Made by a program: the position numbers and the translations under genes. DNA of 64,000 nucleotides from Pseudomonas sp. FP1742 (lineage in GTDB: Bacteria; Pseudomonadota; Gammaproteobacteria; Pseudomonadales; Pseudomonadaceae), in NCBI RefSeq assembly GCF_030687145.1, contig NZ_CP117460.1, forward strand, positions 3,658,001 to 3,722,000, given 5' to 3'. This document shows positions 16,583 to 26,800 of the stretch, piece by piece (within the stretch, counting starts at the first letter, position 1; each line of letters starts with the position of its first letter). Under the pieces are notes generated by a model that saw only the letters and a program-made list of their open reading frames with translations, was not told where the DNA came from and searched no databases.

Positions 16583-18598
16583 TCAATGAACAGCGCCGGC
16601 TTTCTGCTCTTGCAGCAGCAGAACTTCGTCGCATTTGGGGCAGAACTCATGCTCGCCATCGAGGTAGCCGTGCACCGGGCAGATGGAGAAGGTCGGGGTC
16701 ACGGTCAGGTACGGCAGGCGGAAACGTCCAAGGGCCTTGCGCACCAGCTGCTTGCAGGCCTGCACCGAGGAAATCCGCTCGGCCATGTACAGGTGCAGAA
16801 CCGTGCCGCCGGTGTATTTGCATTGCAGTTCGTCTTGCAGTTCCAGGGCCTCGAAGGGGTCTTCGGTGTAGCCCACGGGCAGTTGCGAGGAGTTGGTGTA
16901 ATACGGCGCCAACGGGCTACCGGCCTGGAGAATGTCCGGATAACGCTTGAGGTCTTCCTTGGCGAAGCGGTAAGTGGTGCCTTCTGCCGGTGTCGCTTCC
17001 AGGTTGTAGAGGTGCCCGGTTTCTTCCTGGAAACGCAGCAACGTGGCGCGCACATGGTCCAGCATATTCAGCGCAAACTTGCGGCCCTGTTCGGTGTGCA
17101 TGCCCTCCTCGTCGCCGGTGAAATTGCGCAGCATTTCGTGCAGGCCGTTGAGGCCGATGGTGGAGAAATGGTTGCGCAAGGTGCCCAGGTAGCGCTTGGT
17201 GTAAGGGTACAAACCGGCATCCATGTGGTGCTGAATGACCTTGCGCTTGACCTCCAGGCTCTCCATCGCCAGTTCCATCAGCGCGTCCAGGCGCTGTAAC
17301 AAACCACTGGTGTTGCCCTTGAACACATAGCCCAGGCGTGCGCAGTTGATGGTCACCACGCCGAGCGACCCGGTCTGTTCCGCCGAGCCGAACAAACCGC
17401 CGCCGCGCTTGAGCAACTCGCGCACATCCAGCTGTAACCGGCAGCACATCGAACGCACCTGATTGGGCTGCAGGTCCGAATTGAGGAAGTTCTGGAAGTA
17501 CGGCAAACCGTAACGCGCCGTCATCTCGAACAGACGGTCGGCGTTTTCACTGTCCCACGGGAAGTCATGGGTGATGTTGTAGGTCGGGATCGGAAAGGTG
17601 AACACTCGCCCTTTCGCGTCGCCAGCCTGCATCACCTCGATGTACGCGCGGTTGAGCAGGTCCATTTCGACTTGCAGGTCGCCGTAGGCAAACGGCATTT
17701 CCTCCCCGTCGATGACGGGTATCTGCTCACGCAGATCCTGCGGGCAAACCCAGTCGAAGGTCAGGTTGGTGAACGGCGTCTGGGTGCCCCAGCGTGACGG
17801 CACATTGAGGTTGTAGATGAACTCCTGGATCGCCTGGCGCACCTCCTGATAACTCAGCTGGTCCTTGCGCACGTAGGGCGCCAGGTAAGTGTCAAACGAG
17901 CTGAATGCCTGGGCACCGGCCCATTCGTTTTGCAGGGTGCCGAGGAAATTCACCATTTGCCCCAGGGCACTGCTCAAGTGCTTTGGCGGGCCGGCTTCGA
18001 CACGCCCCGGCACACCGTTGAGCCCCTCGTGCAACAGGGTGCGCAGCGACCATCCGGCGCAGTAACCGGCGAGCATATCCAGGTCGTGCACATGCAAATC
18101 CGCCTCGCGGTGGGCCTGGCCGATGGCCTCGCTGTACACCTCGTCCAGCCAGTAGTTGGCGGTGACCTTGCCCGACACGTTCAACACCAGCCCACCCAGG
18201 GAATAGCCCTGATTGGCGTTGGCCTGGACCCGCCAGTCTTCACGGTCCAGGTATTCGTTCATCGAGGTCGCCACTTCGACCATGGTCCGGCGGTCGCGGC
18301 GCAAACGCCCGTGTTGTTCGCGATAGACGATGTAGGCACGCATGGCGAAGAAGAAACCGGCGTCCATCAACACCCGTTCAACACGATCCTGGATCTGCTC
18401 GACATGCAGCCTTGGCAGCCCCTCCAATCGGGCGAGTACCGCTTCGAGCAAGCCTTCGACTTCAACGTCGGTGTACTCCCCGGTTGCCTTGCCGGCAGCG
18501 ATCAATGCCTGACGGATCTTGTCGGCATCGAAGGCGACCAGACTGCCATCGCGCTTGTGCAAGCGGTTACATCCTATTGAGATCAGCGTGCTCTGCAT
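16583..18598 (-). CDS. nrdD: Anaerobic ribonucleoside-triphosphate reductase, main chain
   Basis: A 671-residue class III reductase chain. An N-terminal ATP-cone (FDADKIRQALIAAGKATGE) is followed by the large barrel domain and a C-terminal zinc-binding tail, CPVHGYLDGEHEFCPKC, after which the chain ends in 14 residues. The glycyl-radical segment that normally follows is missing here and is supplied by the next gene. The ATG at 18598 has GGAGG four bases upstream. An ANR/DNR box is centred 93 bp upstream, fitting expression at low oxygen. Confidence 0.93.
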   Translation of the reverse strand: MQSTLISIGCNRLHKRDGSLVAFDADKIRQALIAAGKATGEYTDVEVEGLLEAVLARLEGLPRLHVEQIQDRVERVLMDAGFFFAMRAYIVYREQHGRLRRDRRTMVEVATSMNEYLDREDWRVQANANQGYSLGGLVLNVSGKVTANYWLDEVYSEAIGQAHREADLHVHDLDMLAGYCAGWSLRTLLHEGLNGVPGRVEAGPPKHLSSALGQMVNFLGTLQNEWAGAQAFSSFDTYLAPYVRKDQLSYQEVRQAIQEFIYNLNVPSRWGTQTPFTNLTFDWVCPQDLREQIPVIDGEEMPFAYGDLQVEMDLLNRAYIEVMQAGDAKGRVFTFPIPTYNITHDFPWDSENADRLFEMTARYGLPYFQNFLNSDLQPNQVRSMCCRLQLDVRELLKRGGGLFGSAEQTGSLGVVTINCARLGYVFKGNTSGLLQRLDALMELAMESLEVKRKVIQHHMDAGLYPYTKRYLGTLRNHFSTIGLNGLHEMLRNFTGDEEGMHTEQGRKFALNMLDHVRATLLRFQEETGHLYNLEATPAEGTTYRFAKEDLKRYPDILQAGSPLAPYYTNSSQLPVGYTEDPFEALELQDELQCKYTGGTVLHLYMAERISSVQACKQLVRKALGRFRLPYLTVTPTFSICPVHGYLDGEHEFCPKCDEVLLLQEQKAGAVH

Positions 18599-18684
18599 TC
18601 GGCCTCCAGATACTACATATAGATGTTTATAGACAGACAAACACAACATGCAGTGAAGACTACGGACAAAGGACTGATCTGCAA

Positions 18685-18698
18685 TTGATCGATATCAA
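18685..18698. promoter_or_regulatory. ANR/DNR box upstream of nrdD
   Basis: TTGATCGATATCAA is a perfect TTGAT-N4-ATCAA palindrome in the gap between moaA and nrdD. All ten fixed bases match. Only nrdD starts from this gap, so the box should drive the nrdD, glycyl-radical, nrdG operon. Confidence 0.88.
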
Positions 18699-18734
18699 GA
18701 TTTGCCGGTGAATCTGTGACAAGCGCGGGTCCCA

Positions 18735-18825
18735 TGTGGGAGCGGGCTTGCTCGCGAAGAGGCCATCACATTCAACATCATTGTTGACTGACAGACCGCT
18801 TTCGCGAGCAAGCCCGCTCCCACAT
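18735..18825. repeat. REPIN (paired REP element)
   Basis: Two inverted copies of a REP sequence beginning GTGGGAGCGGGCTTGCTCGC flank a spacer of about 40 bp that contains a TTGACTGACA-like sequence. The same unit occurs three more times in the window, at 34309, 38814 and 49171, with a related spacer. It lies just after the moaA stop codon. Confidence 0.9.
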
Positions 18826-18857
18826 TGGATCATCTGTGTGCTTACAAACTGTGCAAA

Positions 18858-19850
18858 TCAACCACCGCTCATGTTCATGAACCGCACTATCTGCACCTCC
18901 CCTTCGGGGCTGAAATCGTGGCGCAACGGTTTGCCGCGCAAGGCCTTCTGCACCGCGTTGATCAGCGGCTGGTCATCCAACGGATAACGCCGCAGCAATC
19001 CACGTAAATCCAGGGCATCGTCCTGACCCAGACACAGCAACAGCTTCCCTTCTACGGTCATCCGCACCCGGTTGCAGCTGCCACAGAAGTTGTGGCTGTT
19101 GGGTGAAATGAAACCGATCCGGGTATCGGGATGGCGTTCCAGGCGCACATAGCGCGCCGGTCCGCCGCTGTTCTCGGTGCTGTCGAGCAACCGATGCTGG
19201 CTGGCGATCAGCGCCCGTACTTCGTCGCTGGAACAGAACGCTTCACCCCGGGAACGCCCGACGTCACCCAAGGGCATTTCCTCGATGAAACTGATATCGA
19301 TGCGCTGATCGATGGCGTATTGCACCAGCGCCGGGACTTCATCGAAGTTGCGACCCTTCATCACCACACAGTTGAGTTTGATTCGCTCGAACCCCGCACC
19401 CCGTGCCGCCTCAATACCGTCCAGCACCTGATCGATATCGCCGTTGCGGGTGATCGCGCGAAACTTTTGCCCGTCCAGGCTATCGAGACTGATGTTCATC
19501 CGCTTGACCCCCGCCTCCGCCAATGGCCGGGCCAGGCGGCCCAGTTGCGAGCCGTTGCTGGTCATCACCAGTTCGCGCAAACCGGGCAGCGCGGCGATGT
19601 TGCGACACAGTCCGACAATGCCCGGACGAATCAGCGGCTCGCCGCCGGTCAAACGGATTTTGCGTACGCCCAACCCGACGAACAGCGTTGCCAGACGCTG
19701 CAACTCTTCCAGCGTGAGCACCTGCTGACGCGGCAGGAAGGTCATGTTTTTCGCCATGCAATACACACAGCGAAAATCACAACGGTCCGTCACCGACATC
19801 CGCAGATAATCGATCTGCCGTCCAAAACCATCCTGCATGACAGCGTTCAT
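18858..19850 (-). CDS. moaA: GTP 3',8-cyclase
   Basis: A 330-residue radical SAM enzyme for the first step of molybdenum cofactor synthesis, GTP to 3',8-cyclo-GTP. The N-terminal cluster motif CDFRCVYC is at about residue 23, the SAM motif is TGGEP, and the C-terminal cluster motif is [18 protein letters not shown]. The chain ends in the double glycine needed for activity (MSGG). I chose ATG 19850 because GGGAG lies five bases upstream; a GTG at 19877 would overlap the isomerase gene. It closes the nar operon and so is made together with the molybdoenzyme that uses its product. Confidence 0.93.
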   Translation of the reverse strand: MNAVMQDGFGRQIDYLRMSVTDRCDFRCVYCMAKNMTFLPRQQVLTLEELQRLATLFVGLGVRKIRLTGGEPLIRPGIVGLCRNIAALPGLRELVMTSNGSQLGRLARPLAEAGVKRMNISLDSLDGQKFRAITRNGDIDQVLDGIEAARGAGFERIKLNCVVMKGRNFDEVPALVQYAIDQRIDISFIEEMPLGDVGRSRGEAFCSSDEVRALIASQHRLLDSTENSGGPARYVRLERHPDTRIGFISPNSHNFCGSCNRVRMTVEGKLLLCLGQDDALDLRGLLRRYPLDDQPLINAVQKALRGKPLRHDFSPEGEVQIVRFMNMSGG

Positions 19851-19873
19851 CACATCTCCCGGTTTGCCTTGGG

Positions 19874-20830
19874 TCACTGCACCATCGGTGAGTCGGCGCC
19901 CTGCAAGTGGATACCGCGAATATCCGCCGCACCGATCAGGGTTTGCAGGTACTGCACCAGCGCTTTTTGCCAGACGCCTTGCTGCAACTGCGTGCGGATC
20001 GCCGTCGACACCACTTCATAGGGCAACGGCATGCCTTCAATCCGCTGATCGACACTGACCACATGCCAGCCGTAGCGACTTTCCAGCGGTTTGCTGGCCA
20101 GGCCCGGCGCCAGGGTGAACAGCTGACGCTCCAGTTCGGGTACGGTCTGGCCCTTGCTGATTTGCCCCAGGGAACCGCCTTGAGCCTTCGATGGGCACGC
20201 CGAATATTTCACCGCCAGTTCAGCGAAACTGCCGGGGAAATCCTCCAGACGCTGCAGCAATATCTCGGCCTGAATATGCGCCAGGCTGCGAGCCTCGACA
20301 TCATCCGGCGCACATTCGAGCAGGATGTGCCGAACCGCCAGCAACGGCGCGCTGTGAAAGCGCCCGCGATTGTTTTCGTAGTAGCGCAGGCTGGTTTCCT
20401 CGTCGCACTGCGGCACGTGCACCTCGCGTTCGAGCAACAAGCGAGTGGCCGCTTCTTCTTCGTTCTCGCCAGCGCCGATCTCCAGCGCCAGGCCGAGTTC
20501 GGCAATGCGCTGCTGCAACAACTCGCGGATCACCAGTGCCCGGGCGGCCAGGTACACCGCTTCCTCGCGGCTTTCGGCCGGATGATATTGCAGCTCCTGA
20601 GCCATCGCTTCCGGGGTGATCGACACCTCGTTGACGCTGATGATCGGCCACTCCTGTTCGCTGCTGGCAATCAACTGCGCCGGGGCGTCATCGACAACCG
20701 GGGGCTCAATCGGCAGCGCTTCAAACTGCGCAATGTCCACGACGTCTGGCACCGAAGACTCTGCTTTTTTGGAAGAACCGCAACCACCGCTGCCGCCGTT
20801 ACCCCCACCGCATCCACATCCACCTGACAT
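19874..20830 (-). CDS. Parvulin-type peptidyl-prolyl isomerase of the nar operon
   Basis: A 318-residue protein with a C-terminal parvulin/rotamase domain ([20 protein letters not shown], then [21 protein letters not shown] and SRYGWHVV). It shares the layout of NifM-like isomerases: an N-terminal helical region, then the rotamase domain. There is no signal peptide. The first 20 residues are extremely rich in Gly and Cys ([20 protein letters not shown]), which suggests metal binding. It sits between narI and moaA, as in other Pseudomonas nar operons. A role in folding or maturation of the nitrate reductase is inferred from position only. Confidence 0.87.
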   Translation of the reverse strand: MSGGCGCGGGNGGSGGCGSSKKAESSVPDVVDIAQFEALPIEPPVVDDAPAQLIASSEQEWPIISVNEVSITPEAMAQELQYHPAESREEAVYLAARALVIRELLQQRIAELGLALEIGAGENEEEAATRLLLEREVHVPQCDEETSLRYYENNRGRFHSAPLLAVRHILLECAPDDVEARSLAHIQAEILLQRLEDFPGSFAELAVKYSACPSKAQGGSLGQISKGQTVPELERQLFTLAPGLASKPLESRYGWHVVSVDQRIEGMPLPYEVVSTAIRTQLQQGVWQKALVQYLQTLIGAADIRGIHLQGADSPMVQ

Positions 20831-20840
20831 GATTGTCTCC

Positions 20841-21521
20841 TCAGTACTTCTGACGAACGATTTGATAACGACGCCCCAGGTACCAGATCGGTGCGCTGAT
20901 CATGTGTACGAGACGGGTGAAGGGGAACAGCACGAACAGGGTCAAACCGAGAAACACGTGCAGCTTGTAGGTCAGCCCGACCGGCGCGATGGCCGCCGCC
21001 GCTTCCATCGGCCGCAACAGCACGGTGTTCTGCGCCCAGTCGGCGAGCATCACCATCACCGAGCCGTCCATGTGGCCGGTCGATGCAACAATCGTCAGCA
21101 GACCGAGCAGCAACTGCGCCAGCAGCACCAACAGAATCAGAATGTCCGAAGCGCTGGAGGCGGCGCGAACCCGTGGATCGGTGAGCCGCCGGTTGACCAG
21201 CATCAGCAGGCCGATCAGGCACAACAGGCCAAAGAAGCCGCCGGACACCATCGCCAGCAACTGTTTGTTCTCAGTGCTGATCACATGGTGATAAACCGAC
21301 GCCGGCGTCAGCAAGCCGACGAAGTGCCCGGCCAATATGAACAACACGCCAATGTGAAAGAGGTTGCTCGCCATGCGCATGCCGCGCTGGTTGAGCATCT
21401 GGCTCGAACCGGCCTTCCAGGTGTACTGCGACAGGTCGAAGCGTGCCCAGCTGCCAATCAGGCAAATGGCCAAAGCGACGTAGGGATAGATCCCGAACAA
21501 CAACAGGTTCCATTTAGACAT
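20841..21521 (-). CDS. narI: Nitrate reductase gamma subunit (cytochrome b)
   Basis: A 226-residue membrane protein with five hydrophobic segments that oxidises quinol and passes electrons to NarH. The four heme-ligand histidines are in NLFHIGV (residue 56), AGHFVG (66), YKLHVFLG and RLVHMISAP, the positions known in the E. coli protein. The start overlaps the narJ stop by eight bases. It anchors the NarGH complex on the cytoplasmic side of the membrane. Confidence 0.96.
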   Translation of the reverse strand: MSKWNLLLFGIYPYVALAICLIGSWARFDLSQYTWKAGSSQMLNQRGMRMASNLFHIGVLFILAGHFVGLLTPASVYHHVISTENKQLLAMVSGGFFGLLCLIGLLMLVNRRLTDPRVRAASSASDILILLVLLAQLLLGLLTIVASTGHMDGSVMVMLADWAQNTVLLRPMEAAAAIAPVGLTYKLHVFLGLTLFVLFPFTRLVHMISAPIWYLGRRYQIVRQKY

Positions 21522-22269
21522 TGCCTACCTCCTTGGCTGGCACGGTGGCCAACCCTTCATGCTGAAAATCCACCCAGTGCAACGGCACCGCGCTTTCTTC
21601 CCGGGCCTTGCCCGGGGCGCTAGGCAACGAACTGCAACGGTCTTGCTGTTCGGCCTGGAGAAAGTCCACGGCCTCCTCTTCCCAAATCTTGTCGAGGGCT
21701 TCGAGGGAATCGTCGCGCGGTTCCGCCGCCACCTGCGCCCGCAGGTCGGCCACCGCCTGATGCGGTTCGGCCCCGGCGATTTGCAGCAGCGCCCGGAAAC
21801 AACTGGCATAAGCGCTTTCGCGCTCTTCCAGACGCGCCGCGAGCAAGGCCAGCAAATGCGAAACATCCGCCAGGCCCTCGCGGGCCTCGAGGTCTTCGCG
21901 GGTGGACAGGAACTCCAGGTACAGCGGGATATAGTCCGGCAACTCCTTGACGCCGATGGCAAAACCGGCGGCTTCGTATTGCGCCATCATGTCGACCATG
22001 GCCTGGCCACGGTCGCGGGATTCGCCGTGGACATGTTCGAACAACAGCAGCGACAGCGAGCGCCCCCGGCCGAACAGCGCACCGTAGTGCTCCTGCCCGT
22101 CCATCAGGTCATTGGCGCAGATCAGCTCGAGCAATTCGAACAACGCGCCGCGTTGCTTGGGGCTGATTTCCCGTGACTGGATAATCGCTTGCTCCAGTTC
22201 GTCGCGCCCGCCAATCAGCGTCTCGGTCGGATAGTCGAGCAGCAGCGAAATCACTTTGAGAATTTGCAT
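21514..22269 (-). CDS. narJ: Nitrate reductase assembly chaperone
   Basis: A 251-residue cytoplasmic chaperone of the NarJ/TorD family, needed to insert the molybdenum cofactor into NarG before membrane attachment. The N-terminus (MQILKVISLLLDYPTETL) and the acidic central helix region with HVHGESRDRGQAMVDM are typical. I chose ATG 22269, two bases before the narH stop codon; the longer frame upstream lies inside narH. The product is not part of the final enzyme. Confidence 0.94.
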   Translation of the reverse strand: MQILKVISLLLDYPTETLIGGRDELEQAIIQSREISPKQRGALFELLELICANDLMDGQEHYGALFGRGRSLSLLLFEHVHGESRDRGQAMVDMMAQYEAAGFAIGVKELPDYIPLYLEFLSTREDLEAREGLADVSHLLALLAARLEERESAYASCFRALLQIAGAEPHQAVADLRAQVAAEPRDDSLEALDKIWEEEAVDFLQAEQQDRCSSLPSAPGKAREESAVPLHWVDFQHEGLATVPAKEVGNV

Positions 22270-22271
22270 GC

Positions 22272-23810
22272 TCACTCCTCCCACAACTGGACGGTTTTCA
22301 GGACGTCGCGGCGGTTGGCTTTCTTTGCACCGAACATGTTGGTGTCGGAGCTGCCGCTGCAACCGCTGCCGAAACTGAAGCCGCAACCGGAGCGCTCGGC
22401 AAAGGCGTCGCTCATGGCGTCTTCACGGTGGGCACTCGGTACCACAAAGCGGTCTTCATAGTTGGCAATCGCCAGGTAGCGATACATCTCCTCGACCTGG
22501 GCCACGTTCAAGCCGACATCCTTGAGTACTTGCAGGTCCTGCACGCCATCGACTTGCTCGGAACGTTTGTAGGCGCGCATCGCCAGTAAGCGCTTCAGCG
22601 CACGCTTGACCGGCTTTTCATCGCCCGCTGTCAGCAGGTTCGCCAGGTACTTCAGTGGAATACGCAGGCTGTCGACATCCGGGATCACCCCGTTCATGCC
22701 CACGGTACCTGCTGTGGCGGCGTTCTGGATCGGCGACAGCGGCGGCACGTACCAGACCATTGGCAAGGTGCGGTATTCCGGGTGCAGCGGTAGTGCGAGT
22801 TTCCAGTCCACGGCCATTTTGTAGACCGGCGAACGCTGGGCGGAATCAATCACCGACTGCGGTACGCCATCGGCCAGGGCCTGGCGAATCACCGCCGGGT
22901 CATTCGGATCGAGGAAGATCTCCAGTTGTTTCTCGTACAGGTCTTGCTCATTGGCGGTGCTCGCCACTTCGCTGATGCGGTCGGCGTCATACAGCAGCAC
23001 ACCGAGGTAACGGATACGCCCGACACAGGTTTCGGCGCAAACAGTCGGCATCCCGGCTTCGATACGCGGGTAGCAGAAGATGCACTTCTCGGACTTGCCG
23101 CTTTTCCAGTTGAAGTAGATCTTCTTGTACGGGCAGCCGCTGATGCACATCCGCCAGCCACGGCATTTTTCCTGGTCGATCAGCACAATGCCGTCTTCTT
23201 CGCGCTTATAGATCGCCCCGCTCGGGCACGATGCGGCGCAAGTGGGGTTCAGGCAGTGCTCGCACAGGCGCGGCAAATACATCATGAAGGTGTTTTCGTA
23301 TTCGCCGTAAATGTCCGCCTGGATCTTGTCGAAGTTCTTGTCCTTGCGACGCTTGGCGAATTCGGTGCCGAGGATCTCTTCCCAGTTCGGGCCCCATTCG
23401 ATTTTTTCCATGCGCTTGCCGGAGATCAGCGAACGCGGACGCGCAGTGGGCTGATGCTCGCCCAGCGGCGCGGTATGCAGGTGCTGGTAATCGAAGTCGA
23501 ACGGTTCGTAGTAATCGTCGAGGCTCGGCAGATCCGGGTTGGCGAAAATGTTCGCCAACACGCGGAATTTACCGCCGATGCGCGGGTTGATCGTGCCGTT
23601 GGCATTGCGGATCCAGCCGCCCTTCCACTTGTCCTGGTTTTCCCATTCTTTCGGGTAGCCGATGCCGGGTTTCGATTCGACGTTGTTGAACCAGGCGTAT
23701 TCCATGCCTTCGCGGCTGGTCCAGACGTTCTTGCAGGTGATCGAACAGGTGTGGCAACCGATGCACTTGTCCAGGTTCAGCACCATGCCGATTTGTGAGC
23801 GAATCTTCAT
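22272..23810 (-). CDS. narH: Nitrate reductase beta subunit
   Basis: A 512-residue iron-sulfur protein carrying electrons from NarI to NarG. Four cysteine clusters are visible: CIGCHTCSITC, CLNPTCAASC, CRGWRMCISGC (the tryptophan marks the [3Fe-4S] site) and CIFCYPRIEAG with a later CAETC. The C-terminus has the family's glycine-rich cysteine tail (GCGFSFGSGC). ATG 23810 starts two bases before the narG stop codon, so the genes are coupled. The longer upstream frame is a shadow of narG. Confidence 0.96.
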   Translation of the reverse strand: MKIRSQIGMVLNLDKCIGCHTCSITCKNVWTSREGMEYAWFNNVESKPGIGYPKEWENQDKWKGGWIRNANGTINPRIGGKFRVLANIFANPDLPSLDDYYEPFDFDYQHLHTAPLGEHQPTARPRSLISGKRMEKIEWGPNWEEILGTEFAKRRKDKNFDKIQADIYGEYENTFMMYLPRLCEHCLNPTCAASCPSGAIYKREEDGIVLIDQEKCRGWRMCISGCPYKKIYFNWKSGKSEKCIFCYPRIEAGMPTVCAETCVGRIRYLGVLLYDADRISEVASTANEQDLYEKQLEIFLDPNDPAVIRQALADGVPQSVIDSAQRSPVYKMAVDWKLALPLHPEYRTLPMVWYVPPLSPIQNAATAGTVGMNGVIPDVDSLRIPLKYLANLLTAGDEKPVKRALKRLLAMRAYKRSEQVDGVQDLQVLKDVGLNVAQVEEMYRYLAIANYEDRFVVPSAHREDAMSDAFAERSGCGFSFGSGCSGSSDTNMFGAKKANRRDVLKTVQLWEE

Positions 23811-23811
23811 C

Positions 23812-26800
23812 TCAGTTCTCCTCGATATCGGTCGGCAGAGGACGCGGCAAGTCATCGCCGTTTGAGCCATCGAGCCAGTCGACTTTGGCCATCTTGCGCA
23901 CCACGACGAACTCATCGCGGTTGCAACCGACCGTGCCGTAATAGTTGAAACCGTAGGCCTGCTGGGCGTAGCCGCCGATCATGTGGGTCGGCTTGAGCAC
24001 CACGCGGGTGACCGAGTTGTGGTGGCCACCACGGGTCTTGGTGGTTTCCGAACCTGGCACGTTCACGATCCGTTCCTGGGCGTGGTACATCATCACCATG
24101 CCGTCCTTGACGCGCTGGCTGACCACCGCCCGGGCGGTCAGCGCACCATTGACGTTGAAGCATTCGATCCAGTCGTTGTCCTCGATGCCGGCACGCTTCG
24201 CGTCGTTCTCCGAGAGCCAGACAATCGGCCCGCCACGACTGAGGGTCAGCATCAGCAGGTTGTCGCTGTAGGTGCTGTGGATGCCCCACTTCTGGTGCGG
24301 GGTGATCCAGTTCAGGACGATTTCGGTTTCGCCGTTGCTGCGCTTGCCCTTCACCCCTTCAATGGTGCGGGTGTTGACCGGCGGCCGGTAACTCATCAGT
24401 TGCTCGCCAAACGCCTGCATCCACGGGTGATCCTGGTAGAACTGCTGGCGACCGGTGATGGTGCGCCACGGGATGGCTTCGTGAACGTTGGTATAGCCGG
24501 CGTTGTAGCTGACGTGATCGTCTTCGAGCCCCGACCAGGTCGGGCTGGAAATGATCTTGCGCGGCTGCGCCTGAATGTCGCGGAATCGAATCGCCTCGTG
24601 TTCCTTGGACAGCGCCAGGTGGCTGTGATCGATGCCAGTGAATTCCGACAATGCAGCCCAGGCCTTGACGGCGACATGGCCGTTGGTTTCCGGCGCCAGC
24701 GACAGGATCACTTCAGCGGCATCGATCGCCGTGTCGATTTTCGGCCGACCATGGCTGATCCCGGCAGCCCCTTCGCGGTGATTGAGCGCACCGAGGAATT
24801 TCACTTCGGTGTCGGTGTTCCAGTTGATGCCCTTGCCGCCGTTGCCGTGTTTTTCCAGCAATGGCCCCAGCGAGGAGAACTGCTTGTAGATGTTCGGGTA
24901 GTCACGCTCCACCACATGCAGGTTCGGCGCGTTCTTGCCCGGCTCCGGGGCCACGCCGGCGCTTTTCCAGTCGGTGCCGCCAAACGGTTGGGCCAGTTCG
25001 CCGACGCTGTCGTGCATCAGCGGGATGGTCACAAGGTCCTTCTCAACCCCCAGATGCCCGACCGCCATGCTGGAAAAGGCCTTGGCGATGCCTTTGTAGA
25101 TTTCCCAGTCGGAACGCGATTCCCACGCCGGGTCGATGGCGGCCGACAACGGGTGAATGAACGGGTGCATGTCCGAGGTGTTCATGTCGTCTTTTTCGTA
25201 CCAGGTCGCGGTTGGCAAGACGATGTCGGAATAGACGCAGGTCGAGGACATGCGGAAGTCCAGCGTGGTGACCAGATCGAGCTTGCCGATGGCGCCCTCG
25301 TCCACCCATTCGGCTTCTTCGGGTTTGCAATCGCCGACCTGGCCGATGTCTTCGTTCATCACCCCGTTCTTGGTGCCGAGCAAGTACTTGAGCATGTACT
25401 CGTGGCCCTTGCCCGAGGAGCCCAGCAGGTTGGAACGCCAGATGAACATGTTGCGCGGGAAGTTCACCGGGCTGTCCGGCTGTTCGCAGGAGAAGCGCAG
25501 CGAACCGTCCTGCAGCGACTTGACCACGTAGTCTTTCGGGTCCATGCCGGCGGCGGCTGCATCGCGGCAAATGTGCAGCGGGTTGGTGTTGAGTTGCGGT
25601 GCGCTGGGCAACCAGCCGGCGCGTTCGGCGCGGATGTTGTAGTCCAGGGCATGCTCTGGGAATTGTGATTTATCGGCCAATGGCGAGAGCACGTCGTGCA
25701 TGCTCATCTTCTCGTGGCGCCATTGCGAGCTGTGGGCGTAGAAGAAGCTGGTGCCGTTCATTTGCCGTGGCGGACGATTCCAGTCCAGGCCGAACGCCAG
25801 GGGTAGCCAGCCGCATTGCGGGCGAAGTTTTTCCTGGCCGACATAGTGCGCCCAACCGCCACCGGTCTGGCCGACACACCCGCAGAGCATGAGCATGTTG
25901 ATCAGCCCGCGGTAGTTCATGTCCATGTGGTACCAGTGGTTCATCGCCGCGCCGACGATGATCATCGAGCGACCCTTGGTCTTGTCGGCGTTGTCGGCGA
26001 ACTCGCGGGCGATCTGGATGGCTTTCTCGCGGCTGACGCCGGTGATCTTCTCCTGCCACGCCGGGGTTCCCGGCACCGAGGCGTCATCGTAATCCTTGGC
26101 GACGTTAGCGCCACCCAGGCCGCGATCGATCGCCAGGTTGGCGGCCGACAGGTCGAACACGGTGGCCACTTTGGCCACGCTGCCGTCCGCCAGCACCACG
26201 TTGTGCACCGGCACGCGGCGGTATTGCACGGCATCGCCGGCCACGTGCTGGAAGTGCTCGTGGGACTCGCCGGCAAAATACGGGAATGCGACCTCGGCGA
26301 CGTCATCGCCGATCAGGCTCAGCTTCAGGTCGATCTCACGGCCTTCGCCGCCTTCACGCGGCAGGATGTTCCACTTGCCCTTCTCGCCCCAGCGATAACC
26401 GATGGAGCCTTGCGGGGACACCAGTTCACCGCTGACATCCAGGGCGATGGTTTTCCATTCCGGATTGTTTTCCTGACCGAGGTTGTCGGTAAGGTCCGAG
26501 GCGCGCAGGAAACGGTCCGGCTGGTAGCCGGCGCCCGGTGCCTTGTCGACCATTTGCTTGAGCAGTACCAGCACCGGCAAGTCAGTGAAGCGCTTGGCGT
26601 AGTCGGTGAAATAGGCGCTCGGTTTGTCCAGGTGGAATTCTTTGAAGATCACATGGTTGAACGCCTGGGCCAGCGCCGCATCGGTGCCCTGCTTGGGGTT
26701 GAGCCACAGGTCGGTGAGCTTGGCGACTTCCGAGTAGTCCGGGGTGATCGCCACAGTCTTGGTGCCCTTGTAGCGGACTTCCGTAAAGAAGTGCGCGTCG

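Noticed and set aside
16573..16586. TGGATCGAAATCAA, a near ANR/DNR box before the glycyl-radical gene
   Set aside because: It overlaps the end of nrdD and its centre is only 29.5 bp from the ATG, too close for activation; one arm is also imperfect.
22320..22400. Gly/Cys-rich C-terminus of NarH as a novel metal tail
   Set aside because: A similar glycine/cysteine tail is a normal feature of NarH proteins, including the E. coli one.
23983..25668. 561-codon plus-strand frame opposite narG
   Set aside because: Another antisense shadow caused by codon bias.
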